Positions 53,763 through 61,928 of a stretch of DNA of 64,000 nt are shown in pieces. This DNA comes from an uncultured Lutibacter sp. (lineage in GTDB: Bacteria; Bacteroidota; Bacteroidia; Flavobacteriales; Flavobacteriaceae). The notes beneath the pieces were generated by a model. It had not been told where the DNA came from. It did not search any database and worked only from the letters and a program-made list of their open reading frames with translations. The stretch is from positions 186,001 through 250,000 of the forward strand of contig NZ_CANLZZ010000005.1 of NCBI RefSeq assembly GCF_947495725.1, in the 5' to 3' direction. The position numbers and the translations under genes are program-made. The stretch's first letter is position 1. Every line of letters starts with the position of its first letter.

Positions 53763-56669
53763 ATGAAAAAACAAATTTTTGTTAGCTTACTGGTATGTTT
53801 GTTTTCGCTTGTAACTTTTTCTCAAAATTTAAGTAATCAATATATAAAAGAACAAATTTCCGAATTTAAAAATGATATTAGAGGTCCTTATAAGGATATT
53901 AGATGGTTTTGTAAAGATGGAAGTGTGCGCCAACCAAAAGATCCTTGCCCACAAGAAATTGGACCTGGAGTACAACATGCGCGTTATAAGGATGTTGTTG
54001 AGAATATAGGAAAGAGAAATCATGTTTTTTTAGGGCAAATATTAGCATATACAACAAACCAAGAATTTTGGGATTCTCAAAATCACAATTCACGTATTAA
54101 ACAATATCAATTAGATAAGTATTTAAGAAGTGTAGATGATGGGTGGATTTTGCAAAAAGCACAATATTATAGAGGAGCTGTGCAAGTTGAAGATGAAGAA
54201 GCTTGGGGAGTCGACTTCTACAAGTGGTTATTAACTGGAGATACAAGTATTACTAAAAACTTTTATTTAATTCGTCAATCTTTAAATGATATTCCGCATA
54301 AAGGAGATGATAATGTAGCGCAATTAATGCGCAGCCAATCTAAAGTAATTTCTGATTTATTTCCTCAATTTATGGATTTACGTGTAAAAATTCACGGACA
54401 GCCAGAATTTGTTGATATAGAAAAAGTAAAACAATTTAAAGTAAAAAATGCTTCAAAATTAACTGCTACATTAAATTTAAAATTTGATGAGTTATTGGTA
54501 ACAATGGCTAATTTTTACAAGCCAATTGATATTCAGGCATTACCTAACAAAACTAGTTTGGTTAAAAATACACCTATTGGAAACTTAATTAAAGACTTTT
54601 CAATAAAAAATGGCATTGAAACAAAACCAGCTAATTTAGTTACTGAATCTGCTAACTTATTGTTAGAAATTAGAAAAGCAGTTTTAGTTGAAAAACGTGC
54701 CCAAGCAAGAGTTCAATTGTTAGATGCCTCTTTAAAATTAGAGGAAATTGTTTTTAAAAATGCCTCACAGTGGCAACCAATAACCATAATGGAATTATTG
54801 AATAAAACATATTATATAGCAATGGCAACTGTAGGTGCTGGTTATATTGAACTATGGGAGTGGAATGAAATTGAACCAATTTTAAAACCAAAAAACGCAA
54901 CTTCTCTTACTTTAAATGAATTAACAACCATTTTACAATCGGCTAGGAGTGTGGTAGAGTGGAGTTCATCTATGGTGAAAGCAACCTATGAAGATATTGT
55001 TGATATTTATACTGGTTTTGAGTCAAAATCGTATGGTTTTATTGATGATAAAATCAGAAGTTCTGTGACATTACATTTAGGCAAAACTGTGGGTGATTTG
55101 GGTGATTTTATTGCAACAGAATCTTCTTTAACCAATAAAGTATTTAATATTTCAAATCAAAGTTCGGTTCGTGGATTAAATCCAGGGTATGCTTTTGGAG
55201 AATTGGTAGTTATTGATGGTTCACCAGAAGGTGTTGAGGTTTCTTCAAACAAAATTTATATTTTTCAAAAACCACCTTCCGATTTAAAACCTGTTGGAGG
55301 AATTGCCACTGTAGCTGAAGGAAATTTAGTTTCACACGTACAATTATTGGCGCGTAATTTAGGAATTCCAAATGCGGCAATGTCGGATGATAATCTTCAA
55401 AATTTGAAAAAAATCAATGGCCAAAAAGTATTTTATGCAGTTTCAAATAAAGGAAATGTTATTATGAAATTAGAAAAAGATATGACTGCTGAAGAAAAAG
55501 GATTGTTTTCAAAAACAGTACGAAATGATGCTAAAATAGCGGTTCCTGTTGCAGATATTCGTTTAGATGTGAACAGCATTTTAAATATGAGAAAAGTTGA
55601 TGCGAAGGATTCTGGGAAATTATGCGGACCTAAAGCAGCTAATTTGGGGCAATTGAAAAAAATGTTTCCAGATAAAGTAGTGGAAGGCGTTGTTATTCCG
55701 TTTGGAATTTTTAAATCACATATGAATCAACCAATGCCAGAGCAAAATGTGTCCTATTGGAAATTTTTAACTAATATGTTTTTGGAAGCCGATAAGCAAC
55801 GTTCAAATAATATTTCGGAAGCTGAAGTGGAGAAATTTCAATTAAAACAATTAGAAATTTTACGAGAAGCAATTAAAAAAATGCCGATTCAAGCAAGTTT
55901 TATTTCACAATTAGAAAGTGAATTTGTAGCTGTTTTAGGGAAAAAGTTAGGTGAAGTACCGGTCTTTTTAAGAAGTGATACCAATATGGAAGATTTAAAA
56001 GATTTTTCGGGCGCTGGTTTAAATTTAACCTTGTTTAATGTAGTTGCAAAAGATAAAATTATTCAAGGAATTAAAGATGTTTGGGCATCGCCTTATACAG
56101 AACGTAGTTTTAAATGGCGTCAAAAATATTTATTGAATCCAGAAAATGTGTTTCCTTCAATTTTAGTAATTCCTAGTGTAGATGTAGATTATTCTGGAGT
56201 TATGATTACAACCGGAATAAACTCTGGAAATTCGAAAGATTTAACCATTGCTTTTAGCAGAGGTGCTGGTGGTGCCGTTGACGGGCAATCGGCAGAAGCC
56301 TATGAATTAGGTGTTGATGGAACTACTAAGTTAATTGCGCCGGCAAGAGAATCGGATTATAATAGTTTGCCAACTTCAGGTGGGACTGCTAAAAAATCTG
56401 CAACATTTGAAAGTTCTATTCTCAACCAACAAAATATGAAAGAGATTAGAGAATTGGCAGAAAATGTTCGTGTAAAAATGGCGAAAGAAGTAAATGCTGA
56501 ATATAAAGGTGCTTATGATGTGGAGCTTGGTTTTAAAAATAATAAACTGTGGTTGTTTCAAATAAGACCGTTTGTAGAAAATAAAAAAGCGTTAAGTTCT
56601 GGTTATTTAGAATCCATTACTCCAAAAATTGATAAAAACAAAGTAGTTATACTTTCAAAAAAAATATAA
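53763..56669 (+). CDS. Secreted PEP/pyruvate-binding, glucan dikinase-like protein
   Basis: 968 aa with a clear signal peptide (KKQIFVSLLVCLFSLVTFS, cut near residue 20). About 450 largely helical residues are followed by a phosphohistidine mobile domain (EGNLVSHVQLLARNLGIPN, His525). The PPDK-N ATP-binding domain follows, with GPKAANLGQL (622 on), VFLRSDTNMEDLKDFSGAG (Arg737, Asp739), IKDVWASPYTERSF and the terminal LWLFQIRPF. The His domain before the ATP domain is the order of plant glucan water and phosphoglucan dikinases, and the reverse of PEP synthase. Export of an ATP-dependent enzyme is unusual; the substrate is unknown. 1 nt before a serine hydrolase gene, so an operon. Confidence 0.85.
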   Translation: MKKQIFVSLLVCLFSLVTFSQNLSNQYIKEQISEFKNDIRGPYKDIRWFCKDGSVRQPKDPCPQEIGPGVQHARYKDVVENIGKRNHVFLGQILAYTTNQEFWDSQNHNSRIKQYQLDKYLRSVDDGWILQKAQYYRGAVQVEDEEAWGVDFYKWLLTGDTSITKNFYLIRQSLNDIPHKGDDNVAQLMRSQSKVISDLFPQFMDLRVKIHGQPEFVDIEKVKQFKVKNASKLTATLNLKFDELLVTMANFYKPIDIQALPNKTSLVKNTPIGNLIKDFSIKNGIETKPANLVTESANLLLEIRKAVLVEKRAQARVQLLDASLKLEEIVFKNASQWQPITIMELLNKTYYIAMATVGAGYIELWEWNEIEPILKPKNATSLTLNELTTILQSARSVVEWSSSMVKATYEDIVDIYTGFESKSYGFIDDKIRSSVTLHLGKTVGDLGDFIATESSLTNKVFNISNQSSVRGLNPGYAFGELVVIDGSPEGVEVSSNKIYIFQKPPSDLKPVGGIATVAEGNLVSHVQLLARNLGIPNAAMSDDNLQNLKKINGQKVFYAVSNKGNVIMKLEKDMTAEEKGLFSKTVRNDAKIAVPVADIRLDVNSILNMRKVDAKDSGKLCGPKAANLGQLKKMFPDKVVEGVVIPFGIFKSHMNQPMPEQNVSYWKFLTNMFLEADKQRSNNISEAEVEKFQLKQLEILREAIKKMPIQASFISQLESEFVAVLGKKLGEVPVFLRSDTNMEDLKDFSGAGLNLTLFNVVAKDKIIQGIKDVWASPYTERSFKWRQKYLLNPENVFPSILVIPSVDVDYSGVMITTGINSGNSKDLTIAFSRGAGGAVDGQSAEAYELGVDGTTKLIAPARESDYNSLPTSGGTAKKSATFESSILNQQNMKEIRELAENVRVKMAKEVNAEYKGAYDVELGFKNNKLWLFQIRPFVENKKALSSGYLESITPKIDKNKVVILSKKI

Positions 56670-56670
56670 A

Positions 56671-57930
56671 ATGAAGCATTATTTAAAAATTGCAGTTGTT
56701 GTAGTATTAAGTTGGACGTTTGTTGGAATGAATCCGTATCCAATAGATGGGTATTCTAGAACAGGAATAAAACGTTTGTTAAGATTGGAGCGCATAAAAA
56801 GCGGTGTAATAAAGGAGAATTTAAATTTACCTTCGGGTGCATTAAAATCTTACAGCGAAATTGCATTAAGTTTAACTTCAAAAAAGAAAGATAGTACAGC
56901 ACAATTTTTAGTTAAAAATGAAAAATTTAACAAGGAAATCAATGGCTTATTTTATGGTTTAGATAAAAGTTATTCATTGTCTGTTTTAGATATTTCTGAC
57001 GTAAATAATATTAGATATGCTGCACGGAACGAATCTGCGGGTTATCAACCAGGAAGCGTAGGGAAAATTGCAGTTTTAGTTGGTTTATTTACGCAATTGG
57101 CAAAAATTTATCCAGATTCTTTTGAAAAAAGAATTGAATTATTAAGAACAAAATCGGTAAAAGCAGGTTTATGGGGATTAACAGATGAGCATACTGTTCC
57201 AATTTTTAATATAGAAACTAATAAATTAATAAAAAGACAAGTGATAGAAAGTGATGTTTTTACATTATTTGAATGGGCGGATCATATGATGTCCGTTAGT
57301 AATAATGGTGCTGCAAGTATTGTTTGGAGGGAAACGTTGTTAATGGCTGCTTTTGGTAAAGATTACCCAACCTTAACTCAAGAAGGAGCAGATGCTTATT
57401 TTAAAAATACTCCTAAGAAAGATTTAACAAATTTAGGAAATGATGTAGTAAATTTACCTTTAAGAAAATTGGGGATTACATTTGAAGAATGGCGTTTAGG
57501 AACTTTTTTTACACGTGGGTCTAATAATTTTATTGGTAGTAAAGATGGAAGTATTGGAAGCCCTATTGGTTTAATGAAGTTTTTAGTGCAATTGGAACAA
57601 GGTAAAGTGGTTGATGAAAAATCTAGTTTAGAAATGAAACGCTTGATGTACATGACAGACCGCAGAATACGTTATGCACAAGCACCAGCATTAAAAGATG
57701 CCGCTGTTTACTTTAAATCGGGCAGTTTATATAAATGCGATAGAAGTAAAGGGGAAGCTTGTGGAAAATATATGGGAAATGTTCAAAATTTTATGAATTC
57801 TGTAGCAATTATAGAGCATCCAAATGGTAAAAAATATATAGTTGCATTAATGACCAATGTTTTACGAAAAAACTCTGCAAGTGACCATATGTATTTGGCC
57901 GGTAGTATTGATAAGCTGATTAATATTTAA
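56671..57930 (+). CDS. Exported class A beta-lactamase-fold serine hydrolase
   Basis: 419 aa with an N-terminal hydrophobic export segment. The penicillin-recognising fold is shown by the SxxK motif in PGSVGKIAVLVG (Ser-Val-Gly-Lys), SNN in MSVSNNGAAS, and KSG in VYFKSGSLYKCD. A Cys pair near the third motif (CDRSKGEAC) may form a disulfide. A true beta-lactamase is doubtful: the protein is longer than class A enzymes, with an extra about 100-residue N-terminal region. It is translated 1 nt after the secreted dikinase-like gene. Confidence 0.82.
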   Translation: MKHYLKIAVVVVLSWTFVGMNPYPIDGYSRTGIKRLLRLERIKSGVIKENLNLPSGALKSYSEIALSLTSKKKDSTAQFLVKNEKFNKEINGLFYGLDKSYSLSVLDISDVNNIRYAARNESAGYQPGSVGKIAVLVGLFTQLAKIYPDSFEKRIELLRTKSVKAGLWGLTDEHTVPIFNIETNKLIKRQVIESDVFTLFEWADHMMSVSNNGAASIVWRETLLMAAFGKDYPTLTQEGADAYFKNTPKKDLTNLGNDVVNLPLRKLGITFEEWRLGTFFTRGSNNFIGSKDGSIGSPIGLMKFLVQLEQGKVVDEKSSLEMKRLMYMTDRRIRYAQAPALKDAAVYFKSGSLYKCDRSKGEACGKYMGNVQNFMNSVAIIEHPNGKKYIVALMTNVLRKNSASDHMYLAGSIDKLINI

Positions 57931-57931
57931 A

Positions 57932-60757
57932 CTAAATTTTATTTAAAATTTCAAGTGCCTTATTTCTAATATTTTTATTAGCATCATTTAAAACTAACTC
58001 AACTAACGGTTTAAATTTTGAATCGTTGGTTTTTTCTATTAAATACAATACAGCAAGTTTTAATTTACTGTCTTTTCTTTCTAATAAAGTTCGGTAACAT
58101 TCGGTTTCACTAAGCATTTTTAGGTTCAGTTTTTTTATTTTCTCTTCTGAACGAGCATCTACTACTATAGATTCGGCAATTGGAATTAATTCTTTCTTTA
58201 ATTGAATATCTAAAATATTATCTAAAAATTCAATAGCGTGTATTCGTTGTTCTTCCTTTCCTGTTAAAATAATATGCAATATTGGTTCAACATCATTTGG
58301 AGGATACTTAAGTCCTAAAAACTTAAACATACGCTGTAATTGTCGGTCTAAACGTTGTTCTAACAATTGAATTAAACCATTTCGAGCTTTAGTTATTTCA
58401 TTAGTGTTTTCAGAAATAACCATATTTTTGTGTTGAATTACAATTTGAGAATGAATTACAGAAAGTGTATTTTGATATAAAAAACATTCATCTAAAATTT
58501 TGTCAACTATAAACCTATCTTTAATATGTAAATTGGGGAATTTCCATTTTAACCTTTTTAAAGCTTCAATAGCTTCTATTTTTACTGAATGCTCCGTACC
58601 ATTTGTCAATTTTATAAGTCCACCAATTGCTTTTTGTGAGGCAAATTTTTCAATAACTGCAATTGTATATGCAGTATCTTCCAAGTCAACAATCTCATTA
58701 AGAATTTCACTAACTAAAATATCGATAATTGGTTCGCCGTAACTATAAAGTGCCTCAATGGCAGTTTTTCTGGTGTCTTTATTTGATAATTGGTCAATAA
58801 TTAAATTAATAAATTGAGGCTCCAATGTTTTAGCTGCACTTAGAATAGCTGTATTTTTTAATTCTAAATTTTGAGATACCAATTGTTCTTTTAAAATAGT
58901 ATAAAATTTTTCGGATTTTGAATTTCCAATGGCTTCTAAAATTGCCATCATTTTATTTGATTTTTCATCTTCAGATTTTATAAATTCCCATTGGTTTAAA
59001 GCTTTATTTAATCTGTTTTCTAAATTAAAGCGTTCTTGTAATAAGCTATTGTTTCTTAATTCGAGCGATAGCCCAATTAATGCTGCATTTGCTATTGTTT
59101 CATCGTTTATATTCAAATATTTATTAAAAAGTTCAATAGGATTTTTGTCATAATGTTTTAACAAGTATCTAAACGCATTTGTAGTTACCTGTTGATTGTC
59201 ATCGTAAATCATTGATTCTATTTGATTGCAAAGATTTTCCGTTTTTAATAAAAATAAATTTTCAATTGCTGCAGCTCTTATTTTTGATGATGGATGATTT
59301 AAGAGTGCTTTAATTGAGTAAAAAAAACGTTCATCTTTTACTTCTAATGCTTTTTGAAGCATATGAGTAATTTGTCCTTCAGAACCATTTTCAAAAACTC
59401 TTTTAACGGTGTCGATAATTGAAGTAATTGGAATCTCTGTTTTTATTGTTTTTTCTTTTTTTGAATTTGAAGTTTCTAGTAATTTTTTAAATGAAATAAT
59501 ATATTCTTTTCTAAGGTGATATATAAAATATATCCAAATAGAAATTAGTGTGATTATGATTATACTAATAGATATTGCCGAAATTTTTAATCCGTTAACA
59601 AAAAATATAAGAATAAAACCTGCCAAACCTGTTGCAATACTATCTACAACCACATCTGTAAATGTTTTGGTTTTCTTTTTAATTTCAATTGGTATTGGAA
59701 TAGAAAGTAGCTCTGTTGCTGCCTTGTTAACCGATTGTTTTAAACTACCATCTATAACTTTAATTACTATTATTACCCATAATTGTGGAAGGAAAAGTAA
59801 TAATATTGATCCAATTAATATTCCTGAAGGAAGCCATAATAATGATTTTCCCACACCAAATGTACCAACAACTCGCTGGGTTAAAAATAATTGAACTACT
59901 AATGAAATAACGCTTAATGTTGAAAACCAGAAACCAAAAAAGGAAGTTAATTCTTCTTGATCTTCAATTAGTTTTGAAGCATAATCACTGTATTGATAAT
60001 CTACTAATTTGGCAACCAAAACACTTACACCAAAAACAATAGCAATTAAACTTAATAGTTTAGATTGTTTTATTAGTTTAAAAGGAGATTCTCCTTTTGG
60101 ATTGGATCTAAAAGATACCTGAAAAGTGTTTAATTTAACCACCTCATTATTCCAAATGTATTTTGTAATTGGTAAACAACTTGCAATTAAAATTGCGGCA
60201 ACAAAAAATAATATTTCCGTATTTATAAAAGAAGTTAATACAGAGGTAAGGTATCCTCCAAAAATACCTCCGGCAATTGCGCCAGCACCAATAAATCCAA
60301 AAACACGTTTTGCTTCCCTAACGTTATAAACTAAATTTGCTAAAATCCAGAATTGAGAAGTTGTTAAAAGGCCAAAAATAGCAATCCAAACATATGGAAT
60401 GTATACAAGTAATCCATTTGCAATATTAAATGTAAATGCAATTCCAAAAATAATTAAAGAAATTACCGAGCCAATTAATGTTCCTTCTATTATTTTATTT
60501 AATGATTTTCTTTCTAAAATTTTATCATAAAAATAAGAACCAACCACAGCTGTAATTGCGGTTAATACATAACCTAGAGGCAAGGCGGCCGAAGTAAGTT
60601 CCGATAAAAAAAGAGAATTTATAGTTGGTTTAACAATAAGTAAGGTAGAAATTAGTAAAAATACGTTTAATTGAAGTAGTAAGGTTTTTAACAGTTCATC
60701 CTCCTTTAAATCAAAAGCTTTTAGAAAGTATTTTTTTAGAGAAATTTTGTTAAACAT
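57932..60757 (-). CDS. ATP/ADP translocase-like (Npt1/Npt2 family) protein fused to HEAT repeats
   Basis: 941 aa. The first about 420 residues form about twelve membrane helices; FWILANLVYNVREAKRVFGF and GAGAIAGGIFGG recall the plastid and parasite nucleotide transporter (Tlc/NTT) family, here in a free-living bacterium. From about residue 440 to the end there are alpha-helical HEAT-type repeats (for example NHPSSKIRAAAIENLFLL and DANKNIRNKALEILNKI), a cytoplasmic scaffold found in several such Bacteroidota proteins. The transported compound is unproven; nucleotide transport is inferred. Convergent with the hydrolase gene, 1 nt apart. Confidence 0.8.
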   Translation of the reverse strand: MFNKISLKKYFLKAFDLKEDELLKTLLLQLNVFLLISTLLIVKPTINSLFLSELTSAALPLGYVLTAITAVVGSYFYDKILERKSLNKIIEGTLIGSVISLIIFGIAFTFNIANGLLVYIPYVWIAIFGLLTTSQFWILANLVYNVREAKRVFGFIGAGAIAGGIFGGYLTSVLTSFINTEILFFVAAILIASCLPITKYIWNNEVVKLNTFQVSFRSNPKGESPFKLIKQSKLLSLIAIVFGVSVLVAKLVDYQYSDYASKLIEDQEELTSFFGFWFSTLSVISLVVQLFLTQRVVGTFGVGKSLLWLPSGILIGSILLLFLPQLWVIIVIKVIDGSLKQSVNKAATELLSIPIPIEIKKKTKTFTDVVVDSIATGLAGFILIFFVNGLKISAISISIIIITLISIWIYFIYHLRKEYIISFKKLLETSNSKKEKTIKTEIPITSIIDTVKRVFENGSEGQITHMLQKALEVKDERFFYSIKALLNHPSSKIRAAAIENLFLLKTENLCNQIESMIYDDNQQVTTNAFRYLLKHYDKNPIELFNKYLNINDETIANAALIGLSLELRNNSLLQERFNLENRLNKALNQWEFIKSEDEKSNKMMAILEAIGNSKSEKFYTILKEQLVSQNLELKNTAILSAAKTLEPQFINLIIDQLSNKDTRKTAIEALYSYGEPIIDILVSEILNEIVDLEDTAYTIAVIEKFASQKAIGGLIKLTNGTEHSVKIEAIEALKRLKWKFPNLHIKDRFIVDKILDECFLYQNTLSVIHSQIVIQHKNMVISENTNEITKARNGLIQLLEQRLDRQLQRMFKFLGLKYPPNDVEPILHIILTGKEEQRIHAIEFLDNILDIQLKKELIPIAESIVVDARSEEKIKKLNLKMLSETECYRTLLERKDSKLKLAVLYLIEKTNDSKFKPLVELVLNDANKNIRNKALEILNKI

Positions 60758-60874
60758 ATAAATAAATTACTTGGTTTTACACTTTACGTTAGTACTTTGT
60801 TTTAGATGGATATTAAATAATTAATAGATAAATTTTATGTCAGTTTTATATGTATTGAAAAAAGCTTTTTAATA

Positions 60875-61774
60875 TTAATAATTTTTTAAAACTTTTTCAA
60901 TAGGTTTTACCAAATTTCTAATTATTCTTTCCCCATAAGCATCATCAACTAATGCGACCAAAATATAACGTCTTTTGGGATCTTTTCCCCAAACTAAAAT
61001 AGAATCTGAATGGAAATTTTTCCAAGAACCTGATTTTCTAAATAAACGAGCATTTGGAGCAATTTGATCGAGAGTGTTTACAAACTTATGATGTAATGCT
61101 GGATTTTCAAGAATATCTAACATTTGTTTAGATCTTTTGTAGTTTACTAATTTTCCATTGGCTAGTAAATAATAAAATCTACAAACTTGATTAACAGTAG
61201 CAGCATGACTTAAATTTTTAAGGGGTTCTCTATTGGTATTGCCCGTTCCTCCGTAACGCTTTCCAACCCATAAACCACCGCCATGTTCTTCATCATACAG
61301 TTGGTATTTTTCATCGGTTAAAACGCCTTCAATTTTGTCAAACCCCAACTTGTCAATCATTTTTGTTGCTGCTTGGTTGCTAGATTTGCTAATCATTAAT
61401 TTCATGTCATTTTTAACTTCAGGAGTTTCTTTTAGTTCTCCTTTATCTATAGCGTCCATTGCAGCCAATAAAATGGCAATTTTAGGCAAACTAGCGGCAT
61501 ACATCATATGGTTTCCATTAATTCTAGCATATTCGATATTACTTTGATCACTTAAATCAATAACTCCAACGGCTAATTTATTTTGTTGAATTAAATTTCT
61601 CCATTTTGGGTTGTTATTTAACTCTAATTCTAAACCTTTTTGAAGATCTTTATTAAAAAGGGTTCCTAAAGGTTTTATTGTAGAATTATTAGCATTAATT
61701 GGTAATTCATTTTGTGCAAAAAGAGAAAATGAAAAGATAAATAATGAAAAAATAAATAATTGATTTGTTTTCAT
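60875..61774 (-). CDS. Exported class A beta-lactamase-fold serine hydrolase, second copy
   Basis: 299 aa with a signal peptide (LFIFSLFIFSFSLFA). SxxK is in MYAASLPKIAILL (Ser-Leu-Pro-Lys), SSN in ISKSSNQAATKM, and KSG in LFRKSGSWKNFHSD. It is nearer in length to true class A enzymes than the gene at 56671, with the fold PYAASLPK, GLWVGKRYGGT and a C-terminal RRYILVALVDD strand. Activity on beta-lactams or on peptidoglycan peptides cannot be told apart. Upstream of the translocase-like gene by 117 nt on the same strand. Confidence 0.83.
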   Translation of the reverse strand: MKTNQLFIFSLFIFSFSLFAQNELPINANNSTIKPLGTLFNKDLQKGLELELNNNPKWRNLIQQNKLAVGVIDLSDQSNIEYARINGNHMMYAASLPKIAILLAAMDAIDKGELKETPEVKNDMKLMISKSSNQAATKMIDKLGFDKIEGVLTDEKYQLYDEEHGGGLWVGKRYGGTGNTNREPLKNLSHAATVNQVCRFYYLLANGKLVNYKRSKQMLDILENPALHHKFVNTLDQIAPNARLFRKSGSWKNFHSDSILVWGKDPKRRYILVALVDDAYGERIIRNLVKPIEKVLKNY

Positions 61775-61883
61775 TTAAATTTTTAAAAGTTTAAAATTAT
61801 TTATTAAAGATATTTATTTTTTTAATATACGAAATGTTAAAATTTTATTGAAATTAAACATTTTTAGAAATAAAATTATGTAT

Positions 61884-61914
61884 AAAAAAAAGCGGTCATA
61901 GACCGCTTTTTTTT
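61884..61914 (-). terminator. Intrinsic terminator after the DEAD-box helicase gene
   Basis: AGCGGTC / GACCGCT stem (61891-61897 with 61901-61907), 3-nt loop, flanked by A and T runs; it can end the minus-strand helicase transcript. Confidence 0.88.
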
Positions 61915-61928
61915 ATATTAAATAAGAT

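Noticed and set aside
53763-56669. Gluconeogenic PEP synthase
   Set aside because: It has a signal peptide, inverted domain order and no visible PEP/pyruvate barrel.
56671-57930. Antibiotic-resistance beta-lactamase
   Set aside because: The fold motifs are present, but length, N-terminal extension and operon with the dikinase-like gene do not support calling it a resistance gene.
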